Part shown: piece by piece, positions 11,310-25,000 of the stretch
How positions within the stretch are numbered: the stretch's first letter is position 1
Layout of the letters: each line of letters begins with the position of its first letter
NCBI GenBank assembly: GCA_022747635.1
Contig: JAKTNV010000003.1
Coordinates: 29,616,551 to 29,680,550 of the forward strand
Direction of reading: 5' to 3'
DNA: 64,000 bases
From: Hetaerina americana
Taxonomy: Eukaryota; Arthropoda; Insecta; Odonata; Calopterygidae
Notes under the pieces: generated by a model
The model's database searches: none
Seen by the model: only the letters and a program-made list of their open reading frames with translations
What the model was told of the DNA's origin: nothing
Translations under genes and position numbers: made by a program

Positions 11310-14280
11310 ACTATTACAAAGTACAAAGAGGGAAATAATAAATTGAGACGGGTAACATCTACATCTACATAATACCCCGCAAGCCGCCGCAAGGGCGTGT
11401 GGCGGGGGGTGCTAGGTCACCACCCATAATTTAGAAAAGAAAAAGAAAAAAAAACCGCATGCAATAACGACAAAATCATATATAAAAATAAAAAAAAAAT
11501 GGCATACATTCATGCATGGACACTTACACCCCACACACATGCAAACACTCAAACTACCAACTAACATACACATGCACCTGAAAGTATACCTAACATCTCT
11601 ATAGTGTTTAATTTTGTTCCGACTTGTAAATTCAACGTTTTTAATATTTCTAAAGTGACTTCGGTTTCTTGCTATTATGATTACTGATTGTTCGGGGAAA
11701 GAATGAGTATTTGTACCTATCTGTCTTGGAATCTATCTCCCTTATTTTATCTTTGTGGTCTGATCTACCTAAGTAGTGTGGGGCCATTATAATTCCTTCA
11801 GTGTCATATTTAAACTCGTTTGTTCTGAACCTTTCTAAAAGTCTAAGCCTCGCTTGTTCTCTCCGCACTTCAAGTGGTTCCCAGCCTAAATCCCCTAAGA
11901 GACCTGTCACACTTGTGTTTTTATCATAACAATTTTTAACGAATCTAGCGGATTTTCTCTGGACTTTATCTAATTCTTTTTGCCAAATTTTCTCCCACGG
12001 ATCCCAAATACTTGCGGCATATTCCAAATGAGGTCTAACTAGAGCAAAATAACACCTCTCTTTAACTTTTTCATTACATTTCCCCACCACCCGTTTTATG
12101 AAGCCAAGTTTCTTTAAAGCTGATCCGCATATTGTCCTAATATGTGCTCCCCATGAAAGGCGTGGTGTTAGAACAACCCCCAAATATTTAACTTGATTTG
12201 CCGTAGTCAATACTGAACCCTCTATTTTGTAGTTTATATCCTGTTCCTCGCTTCCTTTATTCCAAAATTTCAAAACTGCACATTTATCTATATTACGTGT
12301 TAATCCCCATTTATTGCACCATTCCGAGATATTGTCTAAGTCTCTAGAGAGTAGCTCGCGATCTAGTTGGCTCCTTATTTCCCTGTATATCACCGTGTCG
12401 TCAGCAAATAACCTTAGATTGCTACTAACGTGTGTGCTTAAGTCATTTATGTATATTAAGAACAGAAGAGGCCCTATTACACTACCCTGGGGGACAAACA
12501 CTACCCTGGGGGTAACAAATAATGCAAAAGAAGCAAGGTGGAAGACGCAGTGCGATGATATGGAAAGTTTGCGGAAGGGAAGATTTGCGGAAACAGCTAG
12601 AGATAAGTCGGACAAGATATAAGATGAAACAGAAAAGATCCAAGAAAAAAGGAAGGAATATATAGAAAAACTGTATTGTAAAGAACTTAGACCAACAAAG
12701 TTAGACATAGAAAAGGAACATGATGTAGAGGAAGATAGCTTCGGTCCAGGCATACTCGACGATGAGATAGAAAGGGCATTAAGGGAGATGAAACTAAATA
12801 AGGTCGTGGGGGTGGACAGAATTCCTGCGGAACTACTAAAACGTACAGGGAAATGGGGGAGGAAGAGTCTATATGGACTGATTCGTAGTATCTATGAGGA
12901 AGGAATCTGGTCGGAAGACTTTGTGAGATCAGTGTTAGTTTCTATTCCTAAAATGGTAAAGGCTACATCATTTGAGGACTACAGGACAATAAGTTTGATA
13001 TCCCACGCAGCTAAAGTTGTTCTCAGGATCATCAACAAAAGGATAAGAGTAGGGCAAATGATTACTTAGGGGATGATCGGTGTGGGTTTAGGAAGGGGAG
13101 AGGCACGAGCGATGCCATTGCAGTAATGAGATCACTAATCGATAGGAATATAGAATACAATCGGGACGTATTTCTCTATTCCGTAGATTTCGAAAAGGCG
13201 TTCCATTGGGTGGATTGGGAAAAGCTCTTAAATATACTACATAAAATAGGAATAGATTGGAAGGACAGGAGGCTAATCCGCAACCTGTACATCTCTCAGA
13301 CTACTCAGGTGCGAGTGGGGAACGGAGAGTCCGATTGGGTAGTATTAGGAAGAGGTGTCCATTATCACCGGTGCTGTTCGACGTATATGTGTGTGCGTAT
13401 TATAATAGAAGCATAGGAAGAACTGGAGGTAGGAATGAAAGTTGGAGGAGAATTCGTAAAATAAGTTAGGTGTGCTGATGACCAAGCTTTAGTTTGTCAG
13501 TCAGCCAAAGGGTTGCAAGCATTGCTGAGTGAATTGGAAATTCAGTTCGACAGGTATGGGAAGAGAATCAATATAATAAAACAAAGGTTGTGCGATTTTC
13601 CAGAGAGAAAAAGGCTAAGCTAAACATTAAAACAATGGGAGGGCTAAAACTAGAGCAGGTAGAACAGTTTACGTACCTCGAAAGTGTGTTGGACCAACAC
13701 GGTCAAAGTAGTAGGGACGTAAGGAGAAAAATGGCGCTAGGCAAAGAGGCTTTCACAAGGAGAGAGTTGATGACACGGACGTTGAGTTAGGATGTTCAGA
13801 AAAGACTCGTAAAAACTTTTTCTGGAGCGAAGTTATGTACGCCGCGGAAACGTGGTCACTGGAGCAGGATGATAGAAGTAGATAGGAGACTTTTGAAATG
13901 TGGGTGTGGAGAAGGATAGAGGAGGTGAAATGGACCGAAATGAAAACAAATGAGGAAGTATTAGGTATGGTGGGCGAAGAGAGAGGTTTGTTGGGAGAAA
14001 TCCTATGGAGGCAGGAAAAATGGATGAAGGGCGTATTGAACGGTAGTGGGGTGTTGAAGACTGTAATAGAGGGGAGAATGTTAGGCAAACAAGGAAAGGG
14101 CAGAAACTGAATAGGGATGTTTGACGGGATGAAGGAAGTATACAGAGGTATAGAGGAACTTGATGTAGAGTAGGTTGCTGGATTGTGTTTTGTTAGGAGT
14201 CACAAAATATTTATTTGGTAGTTTTGTCCATCCAAAACCTACCTTAACGGTAGATTACTTAATAATAATAAGCTGAAGCG
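11310..14280 (+). mobile_element. LINE-A non-LTR retrotransposon copy, interrupted by a nested element
   Basis: The copy resumes its own sequence on either side of the insertion at 11357-12509. 'aattgagacgggtaac' precedes the insertion and 'gggtaacaaataatgcaaaag' follows it, and these two pieces are contiguous in the minus-strand copy near 51180-51220. Frames at 12788-13069, 13126-13416 and 13590-13790 encode reverse-transcriptase blocks (KLNKVVGVDRIPAELLK, DYRTISLISHAAKVV, SVDFEKAF, a CADD variant of the FADD box near 13475). A C-terminal segment (WVWRRIEEVKWTEM, ERGLLGEILWRQEKWMKG) follows. Stops and frameshifts break it throughout. The 3' end has 'ccatccaaaacctacctta' and an aataataa tail at about 14260-14271. 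The clade is not certain. Confidence 0.8.
11357..12509 (-). mobile_element. CR1/Jockey-like LINE, 5'-truncated, nested in LINE-A
   Basis: A minus-strand reverse-transcriptase frame runs from VPQGSVIGPLLFLIYINDL through LRLFADDTVIY to a C-terminal end (LRLLERFRTN..., DRYKYSFFPRTISNHNS) and a stop near 11650. The order PQGS, then FADD, then the C-terminal segment is typical of CR1/Jockey-group elements; the start is truncated inside the PQGS block. The 3' end (left side) is a GC-rich block (about 11379-11420) and a short 'gatgta' repeat at the tip, 11357-11374 on the plus strand. The 7-base duplication gggtaac flanks it (11350-11356 and 12510-12516). The frame is open over at least 270 codons, so the insertion is fairly young. 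Confidence 0.85.
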
Positions 14281-16360
14281 GCAAGCACCGACGTTTTTGG
14301 AAAGCGTCTCGAAAGTAATAAAGTTATCTATTTTCACTTCGAGTGCTCCGTTGTTACGTTTACAAACAATTTAAAAGCAACCAAAAAAGGCCACATAATT
14401 AAGCTTCGCTACCATGTTCCATTTTTTTATCTATAATGGCACCCCCGATAAATATTAACTAGCGGGGTTGCTTAGGAATACATGGAATTCGCAATGTGCA
14501 GACTTCAGCTGGAAATTTAGGAGGTTCAAATTCTAGGGGCGCTCGCAATAATTTAGGGATATGGGAGAAAAGTTTTGAAAACTCACTTTGTTTCAAACGT
14601 AGTTCACTGCCTCTGCCACTTGTTCAGAGTCGACGATGAAGAAAAGACTGAGCTAGTCAACTTAGAATCAAAATTCAGTACATTAAACCATAACATTATA
14701 AGTGCATATCTGTCACATTATATTAGGCTTTTGAATTAAAATGGCAGGTGGAAGTTAACATTGATTAAACGGTTGAGGACCTATAAAATTGCTTAAATGT
14801 TTTGAAACCCTTAACTTTGTGAATTTACAGTTAAATATTTCCTCGCGCAGTATGTAATATGAACAGTACGGCAGCATAAGTTGCTGATTTGAAGGGGTTT
14901 TCAATTAAAATCAGCAAGTTAAGCTGCCGCACCCTGTATATAGTGTGAAGTTTGCATAACGTGTATTAAAAATCCCGCAAAACACTTCCCGCTAACGAAA
15001 CCCCAGAAAGCTAATGAGCAATGAGCCTGCCTTCCTGCCAATTCATCTGACCTTTGTTATGCTGTGAAATCGAGTTCGTTCTAGAATTGGATCAGCTGTT
15101 GTTGCCAAGTGTCTCGTGATACGCCTCGTAATCAGAAAGCAAGCCTAAATGGGGAATAGCGACAACGATATAAGCCCAATATAAACTGCAGACTAAACGA
15201 ACGAATAAAAATAGTTCGTAAACCAAAAATATAAACATTATCCAACCTTGCACCATTGTCGTTGTGAAATACTTCAGGATGTATTGCACTATTTTGACCA
15301 GAATGAAATTCTAAATTATATTTTAATCCTCTATTGGCTGATATAATTTTCGACGAGATGCTCGAAGTTTTTCAGTTCCGCTATCGTCTCAACAAAAAGT
15401 TAGGATTCCTAAGAATCTAGTGAGTGCGGCGCAGCTCTTTCCCAAGAACGCGACTGCGAATCACACGGTTGACATCCTCACCTGCAGACAGCTGAAATCA
15501 CCGATTGGAGTGAATTGATAAAGTTTCTGACAATGGCATATTAATAGTAGTTGATAACACCGAGGAGAATAAAACTTAACATACTAAGAAACCATGGCCT
15601 CCCGCCGTTCAAGTGTCCTCTCAATCGGAAACAAACGAAAATTTGATGACAAGACCATTGAAATGGTTGAACTATTTACCACACTGTTGAGAAAAACTCA
15701 ACACATTGCCTTTTCAAACACTATGTTTCTACCTTTAGTAAATGCGTCAGTAAACTATTGACCATTCACACGTGACCAAGATTGATAGAATTATTCATTA
15801 ACGGAGGAACGAATATAGAGCCATTATGGTGTAACATTTAAAGCCTTTGCTTCTTAGTGTTCTTTCGTGATGTCAACACAAAAAAACTATAGTTGGGAAC
15901 ATACCTTTTGGAATACTTCAAGCCATTACACAAATATAATCAGCTAATTATCAGACTAAGTTCACAATTAGTACGTACGAAATTTCGAGATCAGGTTCGA
16001 CACCAAAGAAGTTTTGGGCTCTGATATCTTGGATGAAGGGATACTTGTGCCCTTTCGACGTTTCAATGTATAAAATTGTACAACCGTTAACTTCGTAGAT
16101 GTAGGCGAAGCCAACTCCGGCTTGGTTACCATTAAATAATGTTTGCTAGACCCAGCGATTTTTTACAACAAAATTTATTGTAAAAATCTATTAACCCCCA
16201 GTTTAGCCTTACCTACAAGACTTAAAAATCTTACAGGTACGAAAATTTTCGTTCTCGAGACAGCCTTCAGATCCTAGACGAGGAGCAGCTCTGCTAACTG
16301 CCTAAAAAAGAAACATTCCGTAATTTTGTTTGCAACCAATATAATGTATAAGAGTTATCA
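14281..16360. other. Mostly unassigned; small MITE and two coding-like minus-strand segments
   Basis: A palindromic MITE-like unit lies at about 14862-14937 (separate entry). On the minus strand, 16150-15985 reads openly (…YIETSKGHKYPFIQDIRAQNFFGVE…) and ends at a possible donor (ATTTC|gtacgt). The segment 15289-15092 encodes a hydrophobic stretch (IMFIFLVYELFLFVRLVCS). Neither can be tied to a family, and splice phases do not decide a single gene model. Confidence 0.3.
14862..14937. mobile_element. Tiny palindromic MITE-like element
   Basis: Inverted arms at 14869-14890 and 14908-14929 (22 bases, three mismatches) surround a 17-base centre. The outer ends (acagtacggcagc and, reversed, acagggtgcggcagc) extend the similarity to about 28 bases. 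Ends of this kind are seen on non-autonomous mariner/Tc1-type elements. No coding sequence is inside. Confidence 0.45.
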
Positions 16361-16365
16361 CCAAG

Positions 16366-16555
16366 TAGTATTACACATAAATCTGGTCAAACAATTCGCC
16401 ATATCCCAAAATTCCGTGGTGAGTGTTGACACCAATGGTATCATGAAAAGTGGCAACACGAGGCAAAAATTGGATGCAGCCAAGGGAGGCACATAGGCCG
16501 TAGAGAAGAGCGCGGCCAAGGTCCCTTGGACCACCCTTTCAGACACGTAAGCGCT
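16366..16555 (-). pseudogene. SDHD-like exon with a frame break
   Basis: After an acceptor (ttttttag|AGCGC) the frame reads SAYVSERVVQGTLAALFSTA then YVPPL. This resembles the start of the first membrane helix of the succinate dehydrogenase cytochrome b small subunit, whose family begins with a W-T-x-E-R-V-V segment followed by an A-A-Y/F-x-x-P turn. The expected haem-region motif (H-x-H-W-G … DYV) appears only after changing frame: NTHHGILGYGELFDQIYV, then a stop or a TGTAA donor. So the exon looks frameshifted. It could be a pseudogene or retained fragment, a diverged paralogue, or a sequencing error. No flanking SDHD exon was found. The family assignment rests on a short motif and is tentative. 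Confidence 0.3.
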
Positions 16556-16559
16556 CTAA

Positions 16560-19500
16560 AAAACATTCCGAGGAACTCATATCAATTCATGAGATTGTTT
16601 CTTAACTCCCGCATTGACGACACTTTCATTTAGTAGATAAGTAGTGGTGACGTGAGGTGGCAATTTTTCTAGAACTGAAGAATGGCATCTTTTCTCTCAC
16701 TCGAGACTTCTCGCGTTTAGAAATGCCCGGACAGGAGACACGAGAAATTTTCTAGGCTATCACTTAAACCGGGTCAAGTAGTGAGAGGGAAATTAGCGGA
16801 GGCCTGGATTTAATTGATTTTTCGTCTTCTGACGACTTTCAGTAAAGCTATAATTAAGATTCAGTAAGTAAAAAAATTATAAGCAGTAAATTTAAGGGCA
16901 CGTAAGTACAACCAGGTGTGTTCAACAATGCTTATTTAACAGATACCTATTTGGGCGGCGAAAAAAGGTAGCGCAAAAGTACTCTGAAAAGGTAAGTGGC
17001 ATTAATCCAACAAATATATAAGCGAGGTAAGTAATTAACACCTACAGACGTAATACTATTTGAGACAGTGTTCTACGGTAGACGCCAATTGCCTACACGT
17101 GTCCTTCGTCGAGGAATTTCCCCACTCGAAAAGTCAAGAGTAGAAAGAGCCCCGTGTGAAGATAGCAATCTTCGACGGCGGTCAACTTTCTAGAAGAATA
17201 GTGGCCAACTTTTCAAAGCGAAAAATTTTACCCCGCACGAATTGTTCGCACATGACAGCGCCACATTGCTAGAGAGTGACATTTCAATTGTAGAACAAAG
17301 TCGGCGACTGAACTCCTACTGCTATCATTGGACTCGAGTCGCACGATATCCCGCAAAAATCAAACACGCACGCGGTCTTAGGAATCACTCAAATCTTTCA
17401 GAATTACTTGCCGCCCAGGACGGTTAAGCGATGGAGCCGGGTGAGATAAAGAAAATCCCCTTCGGAGTAACGCGTAACTCGGCACATTAGGGTTATGTAG
17501 GAGTAATTAAGACTGGCGACAAATTTATAGCTAAAATTAACAAATACTACCAGTAAAAATATTGTTAGAAAAACTAAGAAAGTAGTCACTTTAATTCCAC
17601 TATAAGGATAATCCTTAAGATTTTGATAAAATGTCTTAACAATTGCATTCCTGTTTAAAAGACACTAAATTTTAAGATAATTATTTCTTTCATTGAAATT
17701 TATACATATCATAACCAGGCTTTCCTGCCTGTAATGTAATGTGAAGTTATTAAACATCAATATTAAGTTGGAAACATTAAACCATGGCATCAGTATAAAG
17801 TAACAATCACAAATGACATTTCCATCAAAAGACTGCCAAATCATCTTTTCTGAGTTTCAAAAGCAATCTTTTATTCACAATCATTAAAATCATCACAAAA
17901 GCACATAAAACCTGTACAGTAGACCAATTCCACACATTTATTTAGTGAATGTGATTCAGAAATGACTTTTTGAGTTACCCGTAGTATTCCAAAGTGGGCA
18001 CATTGAAAGGGATATCACAATTATCTTCTCACAAATTTCCTACTTAATAAGACAAAATATTTTGATCATGAATTTTTAACTCGAATGACCATTTAATGAG
18101 TCAAATCAATGCCAAATTGCAACCTAATTAAACTCAATATTAATACTTTTCAACATACTGATTTAATTCAATGTAAATTTAATTAGTTTAATTAGCTGAG
18201 GTACTCCATAGATTACATGAATTGCTTTGCCATAAAATAGAACTAAGATTGAAACCCAACTGAAGTATCCGTACAAGATGAGTTTCAATGCTAACCACCA
18301 TATCTGACGGCATGTAAGAGACACCCTCATTCCAGTTGGGTATACATAAGAAAAAGGTTTTAATAGTCCACACAATAGCACAACACTACACCAACTTAAG
18401 TTATAGTTCCTATTAATTGGTATATTTCAGAAAAGCCAAATAGATGGTAGTCCCAGCTAGAAGAGAATGTGCCGTTTTGTTTTTATCGGCCGTGATACTA
18501 CAATTCAATCAAGTTTGTTCAATATCTCACGCACCCTTCTTCGAAATTATATCAACGAATAACACTAAATTCACATCACATAACAGCAATTAACTTATTA
18601 AAAATCAAAACTACAATGTTCTTCAATTGAATAATAAATTTTATATTCAAGTAAATATAATGGGAGTGCAATTAGGCAGTACTGGCAATCTAGGGTAAAA
18701 ATAAAATTCTGCATCGACCGTTAACCCATGGAGTTCGAACCTGCACATATAAATGACCTGGGTAATTTTTGGAACAATAATTTGGAAAATAAAGGTGTCT
18801 TATATGCCGTCAAATCAAGTTGTCTGGTGGGAAATCTAGAAATTTGATTCCATTCTGCCGGCACATGGCTGAATTAAGCCTTTGTTGGAATAAATTCAGG
18901 AAAGGTCAGCATTCATCAAGCAGAATAATTTAACTTTTATATAACAGGAAACAAAAATTCAAGACAGTCCTTGACTAACTTATCCTGATGTTTGCAATGG
19001 AAATTACTGCATACTTTCATTTAGTAGGGTAGTAACATTATTAAATTCCTAACTCGTTATATAAAAAAGCATGTTTTGAAGAACAAAACATAGTAGTCCA
19101 TTACAAGTAACTTTCATTACAAACAGCCCAAATCGGGTACATTGTGACGGACAATAGTGTGCCCAAAATTTAATGCACACATCTTTAGTGGTATGAATAT
19201 CAATTATAATTAGAGCTGCAACATGCCATGCAACAAACAAGCATATTTGGATATTCTCCAAATACCTTAGGGTCTCAGTTAACAGTATTTATAAAATTAC
19301 TCTTAGGTATTTGCCACCAATTTTCAAATATCTGACAATTTGGAATGATGCATTACTTTCTCAATTCATATGATGAACTTGGATAGAAGCAGCAAATGAG
19401 GATTTCATTAAGTACACTACAGTAATAGTGTATACGTTGACCGGTTTATAGAGAAAGAGATATCTATGAATTATTAATATTTACACTTTTTGAATATCCC

Positions 19501-21000
19501 ATTTCATCTTAAATATTCTTTGTTTTCATTTTATGCACTTAAATATTCATTAAGGCCAATTCATGAGTAATGCTATTGTTTCTTTTGAAACGCAACCGAG
19601 GCAATAGAATGAGACAAGAATAAGCATTGCCTTCTGCTGAAGTCAAACATTATTTAGGGCAATCAACACAAGTTTTTCAGTCAATAATTTTTGAAGCATT
19701 TACAGGCTTTCTTAAGGTCAGCATAAATCATTTTATTTTTTTTCATTTCTCACATCTAGCAAAGGATACATAGTCAATGTAATTCTTTCATTACAAATAT
19801 TTTTTTCAAGCCTCCATCAATGAAGATCTCAGGTTATTTTACTCTTGAGAAGTTAAGTACTTTATGTAACTATCTTCTGAAGTAACTGGCAATATAAATT
19901 TCTATGAAATGCCCTGAGGCAATCTAGTTCAATCAGAAGTTTGCAGGACATAAATTGAAAAACTTGAAACAGAAATAAACAATACAGGAAATAAAAACAT
20001 CCACAGGTTTACTCACCTCAGTTACATGTAAGAACTCTAAAAGAGTACCCTTTGACTAAGGTCATTGCGCATTTCTTTAGTACAAATAGCATAGGAGCCA
20101 TTTAAATAAAATTAATGCATATTATGAAAAATTTATGGAGCATGGTTATAAAAAGAGAAAAGATGGCAAAATGTCTTACCAATTGTGCTACTTCAATTTT
20201 GATTGGAAGATTTATCTCACGAAATTATTGGACATCAAACATGAATTAGTTATCTTCATTCTTTCATATTTCTTCAAAATAAATTTTACGTAAAACTTCT
20301 TAACCATGCCATAATTTAGAAAAACTTTTTCTGATGTGGAATGTAGTAATCACATGAACAGACCTAGAGAATAATCAATGGATATTTAATCCTTATTAAT
20401 GAATTACCTGATAAAATTACTTATGCCATGATAATATACCCTGAAACAAAATGTAAGTTGTTCTACCCAGAATCAGAACAGAGACTGTTAAAGGACACCT
20501 CAGCTGAGGAAAATTAGTTGAATATGAGTCACTACGGAAAATTAGTCACATGTGATACACTAAGGAAAAGTAGTTTAAAAAGAAACTAGGAAACTCATGA
20601 AGTAACCTCTTTGATCTTTTTCTAAGATTGAAGCAAACATCAGAATGCTCTCTTGAATGAAGGAAAAGAAACAAGATCTAAATAAATGAAATTTGATCCT
20701 CATCTTTTTTCACTAAGGCTAATTAATCACAAGTAAAAATCATTCCTTTCTGGCAACAAAAACAACTTCTACGGTGAATAACACTTATGTAAACTATGCA
20801 GTGAAAACACTGAAATGGCAAACTTCAACTCGACCAAATGTACGAACATCCATCTTTTTAAGTACCATTTACCGACTGATTGATAAATGTTTGATTTGAT
20901 CACAGGTTATAACAGAAATACTGCTGAAATATTAGTGGAATAAATAATGTACTAAAAAAAAGCAAAGTCAATCCAATTTCACACACCAATTGTTATGTCC
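16560..21000. other. Non-coding stretch, no gene recognised
   Basis: Short minus-strand frames exist (for example 17589-17404, with a hydrophobic segment), but none resembles a known protein or pairs with splice sites convincingly. The rest is AT-rich intergenic DNA leading up to the PA2G4 3' end. Confidence 0.4.
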
Positions 21001-21054
21001 TCCACAAAAAAATCTAAAATGACAATGAGAGGGAAACATTTTGTTTCATTTCTA

Positions 21055-21084
21055 TTTATTCAGCAATGCAAATATTGCTTTATT
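21055..21084 (-). terminator. Candidate PA2G4 polyadenylation signals
   Basis: Two minus-strand AATAAA words (tttatt on the plus strand at 21055-21060 and 21079-21084) lie about 940-970 bases downstream of the PA2G4 stop. They are plausible signals for a long 3' UTR. No cleavage site can be confirmed from sequence alone. Confidence 0.25.
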
Positions 21085-22021
21085 TCTTAGAAAACTGCTT
21101 TTCAATGTGAGAGCAGAACTAATTCATTGAGACAGTGTGGACAGACACATGAGCATTCATACACATGCACACACACACATCCACTCCATTGCAAACATAC
21201 CTCCACCGCATATAATTGTTGGCACCCTTACATTATTGAGAGGATAAACATGTACCATCCGCATATATAAATTGTTTACAAAAGTTAACGACAAGAAGTA
21301 AATAAAGTATCGGCAAACACTAAAACATGGGAGGAATAAACTTTGTGTAACTGCACTGCAACACACAGTATTTTAACTGGATCCCACCATTAGTGAATTG
21401 AATATAGTGGTTGTTGCCAGTAATTTACACGAAAAATTGTATAACTTCTATCCATTCATCGCAATTTAATTTTTCATAACAATAAGGACAACTGTGATAA
21501 GAACATCACCAACACCAGTACTTGTATTAAACAACGGCTCTTAAGTTTGAATGTCAGATGTTTAAAAAAATAACAAAATCTCAGAATTACAATCAAGATC
21601 AATTTAATTTTTTTTTGTTCTTTACTCATCATGTAATTGGAAAAGGCATGAACAAATTCAAACCCCTTTCCTTATCATGAAATTGAAAGTTGCATGAACA
21701 AATCCAAATCCCTGTCCATAAAGAACAGTTAAAACCGTTATGAGTCAGTGAAGGAGAGAGAGCGTGTGCAAGGTAAGACCAATAGTAGGCAACTGCTCAT
21801 CCATCTTCCCAGTTCAAAGTGCACTCAACGTTTCAAAAATAAATCACTTTAGTGGCAAAAACGTACTACAACCCTCCAGTGGCCAGTGGAGGGAGGAGTA
21901 CTCCCTGGACAACTGTCACTGCTCAGTAACCAAACCCCTGTCTGCCACCTGTCCATCGGAGAGCCTGAAATGCCCACCCATCTCCCCAACCCACTAGAGA
22001 CCCCAATCTGTTCATAAGTCT

Positions 22022-25000
22022 CTAGTCCTCAGACTTCACTTCCACTTCAATTGGAGTCTCACCAGCAACAACCTTCTCGGCCTTCTTCTTCTTCTTTTTC
22101 CCTGCCTTTGGGTTGGCTGAGGTGTACAGAAGTTGCTGTAAATATAAGAAATATTCATGACAGCAGTGCTAACTCATTTTAAGATATAATACACACACCT
22201 TTCGAGAGTCATCAAGATAAGATCTCAGACACCATCATTGTATCTTTCTAACATGAATTAGTCCTATATTTTAACTAAAATGAGCATTGAAAACTAAAAT
22301 TTATGTAAAATGGAGAGGACATTTGCAAAATATAGTCAATACAGTGAAAACACAGTGTAACAGAAGCTTACAATCCCTAAATAATCATTCACTCTATCAA
22401 ATGCCCTTTATTACCAATGGCAATTTTATGATCAATTCCTAATACTTTTACGAGAGATTCCAAATACTTGTAGGACGTCAATGTATTTTTCATCTTAGGT
22501 ATTAAGATGTCAAATAGGATACAAATAATTTGCTGTAGATTTTTATGACTACACATTGACACATTGTAAAAAATGTATACATGTTTTCGTGGCCACTTCA
22601 GCGACTGCACTAGTTTAGACTGGTATGAACATACATGTGTCGTTCAATACGTTCTTAGGAAAAATAAGATAATATTTTGACTGATTTAAAAAAAAATCCT
22701 TTTGGCTCAGAAAACTTTTCCTAGCCTTTCTCCAACTTTTTTAAGCCATCTGAAAAGCTCCTCAAAATGGGAATCTGTGTTAGCAGTGACCATCTTTTGA
22801 CAAGACTTGTTTACCATTGCATTTTTTTCAAGTTTGGAAAAACATTGATCGAGTTGTTACAACTGTTGAACTTGATATAGGACACGTCAGGGTATAGTAA
22901 CAAAATACATACAATTGATACAAGACACATGCCAGGCATTAATAAGAAATTCAGCATTGAATAAAACATTTTTAATTTTAAGAACCTAAGCTAATTGACT
23001 TTAAATGCAGCCACACTGTTTTGGGTCTTAATCTCAGCTAGGAGTTTACTATAAAGTTGAAGGCCTATCAAATTTGGACCAGCACTTGCATTATTTGGGT
23101 GTACAAATTTAGTAGAGGTTTGGGGTTCGTCAAATAAAAAATTACACAGCATTTAATAGGATCATCATTCTGCTCAGAAATTCTTGATTCCCATTTCATA
23201 ATTTCCAATTAAATCCAAATATCCACCCCAATCCCTATTTTTTCTAAAATATTTGAAGAATTTTAGTCATTCCGAACAAAATCCAACATTATAAATTCTA
23301 ATTCCTAACATTATAACAATCATCCCAGAATATTATTATCATAGGATATTAAGGACTGAAGACATGCAAAATATACATTTAAATACATGAAGGCAATAAT
23401 AACTCTAAAAGACTGAAGTCGAAACATTACACATGATTGATTTCCACATTTTTCGGGCTGCGTCCGCGTATGTCGTTTAAAAGTACAACAGTTTCGCCAG
23501 CTATCCTGCTGGCGTCCTCAGGTCAAGGATGAAAAGAAGCTTGTTGTCCCGTCTTATATAGGAAAAATCCGGCGCCAATACCGGGAAATTTCTTGGCCAA
23601 TCAGGGAACGTCCTCATATTTGCGCGGGATTATTCGTTTCCACGCACTGTGGAGTGGATATCCATCCTCTCTGTTAAAATTTTTTGGCCTTTTAACGATT
23701 TCAATGGCCTCTCTGATTATTCTCTGGAAGTATTTTCCTTCTTTCGCTATTATTTTAGCGTCGTCGAAGAGAATAGAGTGTCCAGGTTCACTCCAGGCGT
23801 GCTCAGCGATGGCCGATGCTCTAAACTGTTTGGCCTTGGTTGCCCTCTGGTGTTCACTCATGCGTGTTTTCAGCGCTCTGCACGTTTCACCGATGTACCA
23901 TTTGCCACAGGAGCATGGCACTTGGTACACGCCTTCTGATATTAACGGTGAAATTCCATCCTTGGGTCCGGGTAGGGTGTCAGCTATCTTGGTGACGCAG
24001 TTGAATCTGGTCACCACATCATGTTTCCTTAAAGCCCTCGCGATTCTTTCCGAAGTCCCTGCGATGAAGGGGATGGTGACGTAAGCCTTCGGACGTGGTC
24101 TGGAGTCTTCCTCTCTGTCAGGAACAGCGGTGGTTTGTCTCTTCTTTTCTTCCTTCTCGGCCCTTTTTTGGATCATATGAGCGCTGTATCCATTCCTTTG
24201 CAGGGCATTTGTCAAGTGTTTCTTCTCGTTGGCAATAGAATCGGAGTCACATATTTTATATGCTCGGTTGACAAGTGTGTCTACCAGTGAGGTCTTCTGA
24301 CTGGGATGGTGGTGCGATGCAGCATTAAGGTAGCGGTCGGTGTGAGTAGGCTTCCTGTATACTCTGTGTCCAAGCCTCCCATTCCCTGTATTTCTCTTCA
24401 CCATGACGTCCAAGAAGGGCAGTTGATGATCCCAGTCAGAAGACCTCACTGGTAGACACACTTGTCAACCGAGCATATAAAATATGTGACTCCGATTCTA
24501 TTGCCAACGAGAAGAAACACTTGACAAATGCCCTGCAAAGGAATGGATACAGCGCTCATATGATCCAAAAAAGGGCCGAGAAGGAAGAAAAGAAGAGACA
24601 AACCACCGCTGTTCCTGACAGAGAGGAAGACTCCAGACCACGTCCGAAGGCTTACGTCACCATCCCCTTCATCGCAGGGACTTCGGAAAGAATCGCGAGG
24701 GCTTTAAGGAAACATGATGTGGTGACCAGATTCAACTGCGTCACCAAGATAGCTGACACCCTACCCGGACCCAAGGATGGAATTTCACCGTTAATATCAG
24801 AAGGCGTGTACCAAGTGCCATGCTCCTGTGGCAAATGGTACATCGGTGAAACGTGCAGAGCGCTGAAAACACGCATGAGTGAACACCAGAGGGCAACCAA
24901 GGCCAAACAGTTTAGAGCATCGGCCATCGCTGAGCACGCCTGGAGTGAACCTGGACACTCTATTCTCTTCGACGACGCTAAAATAATAGCGAAAGAAGGA

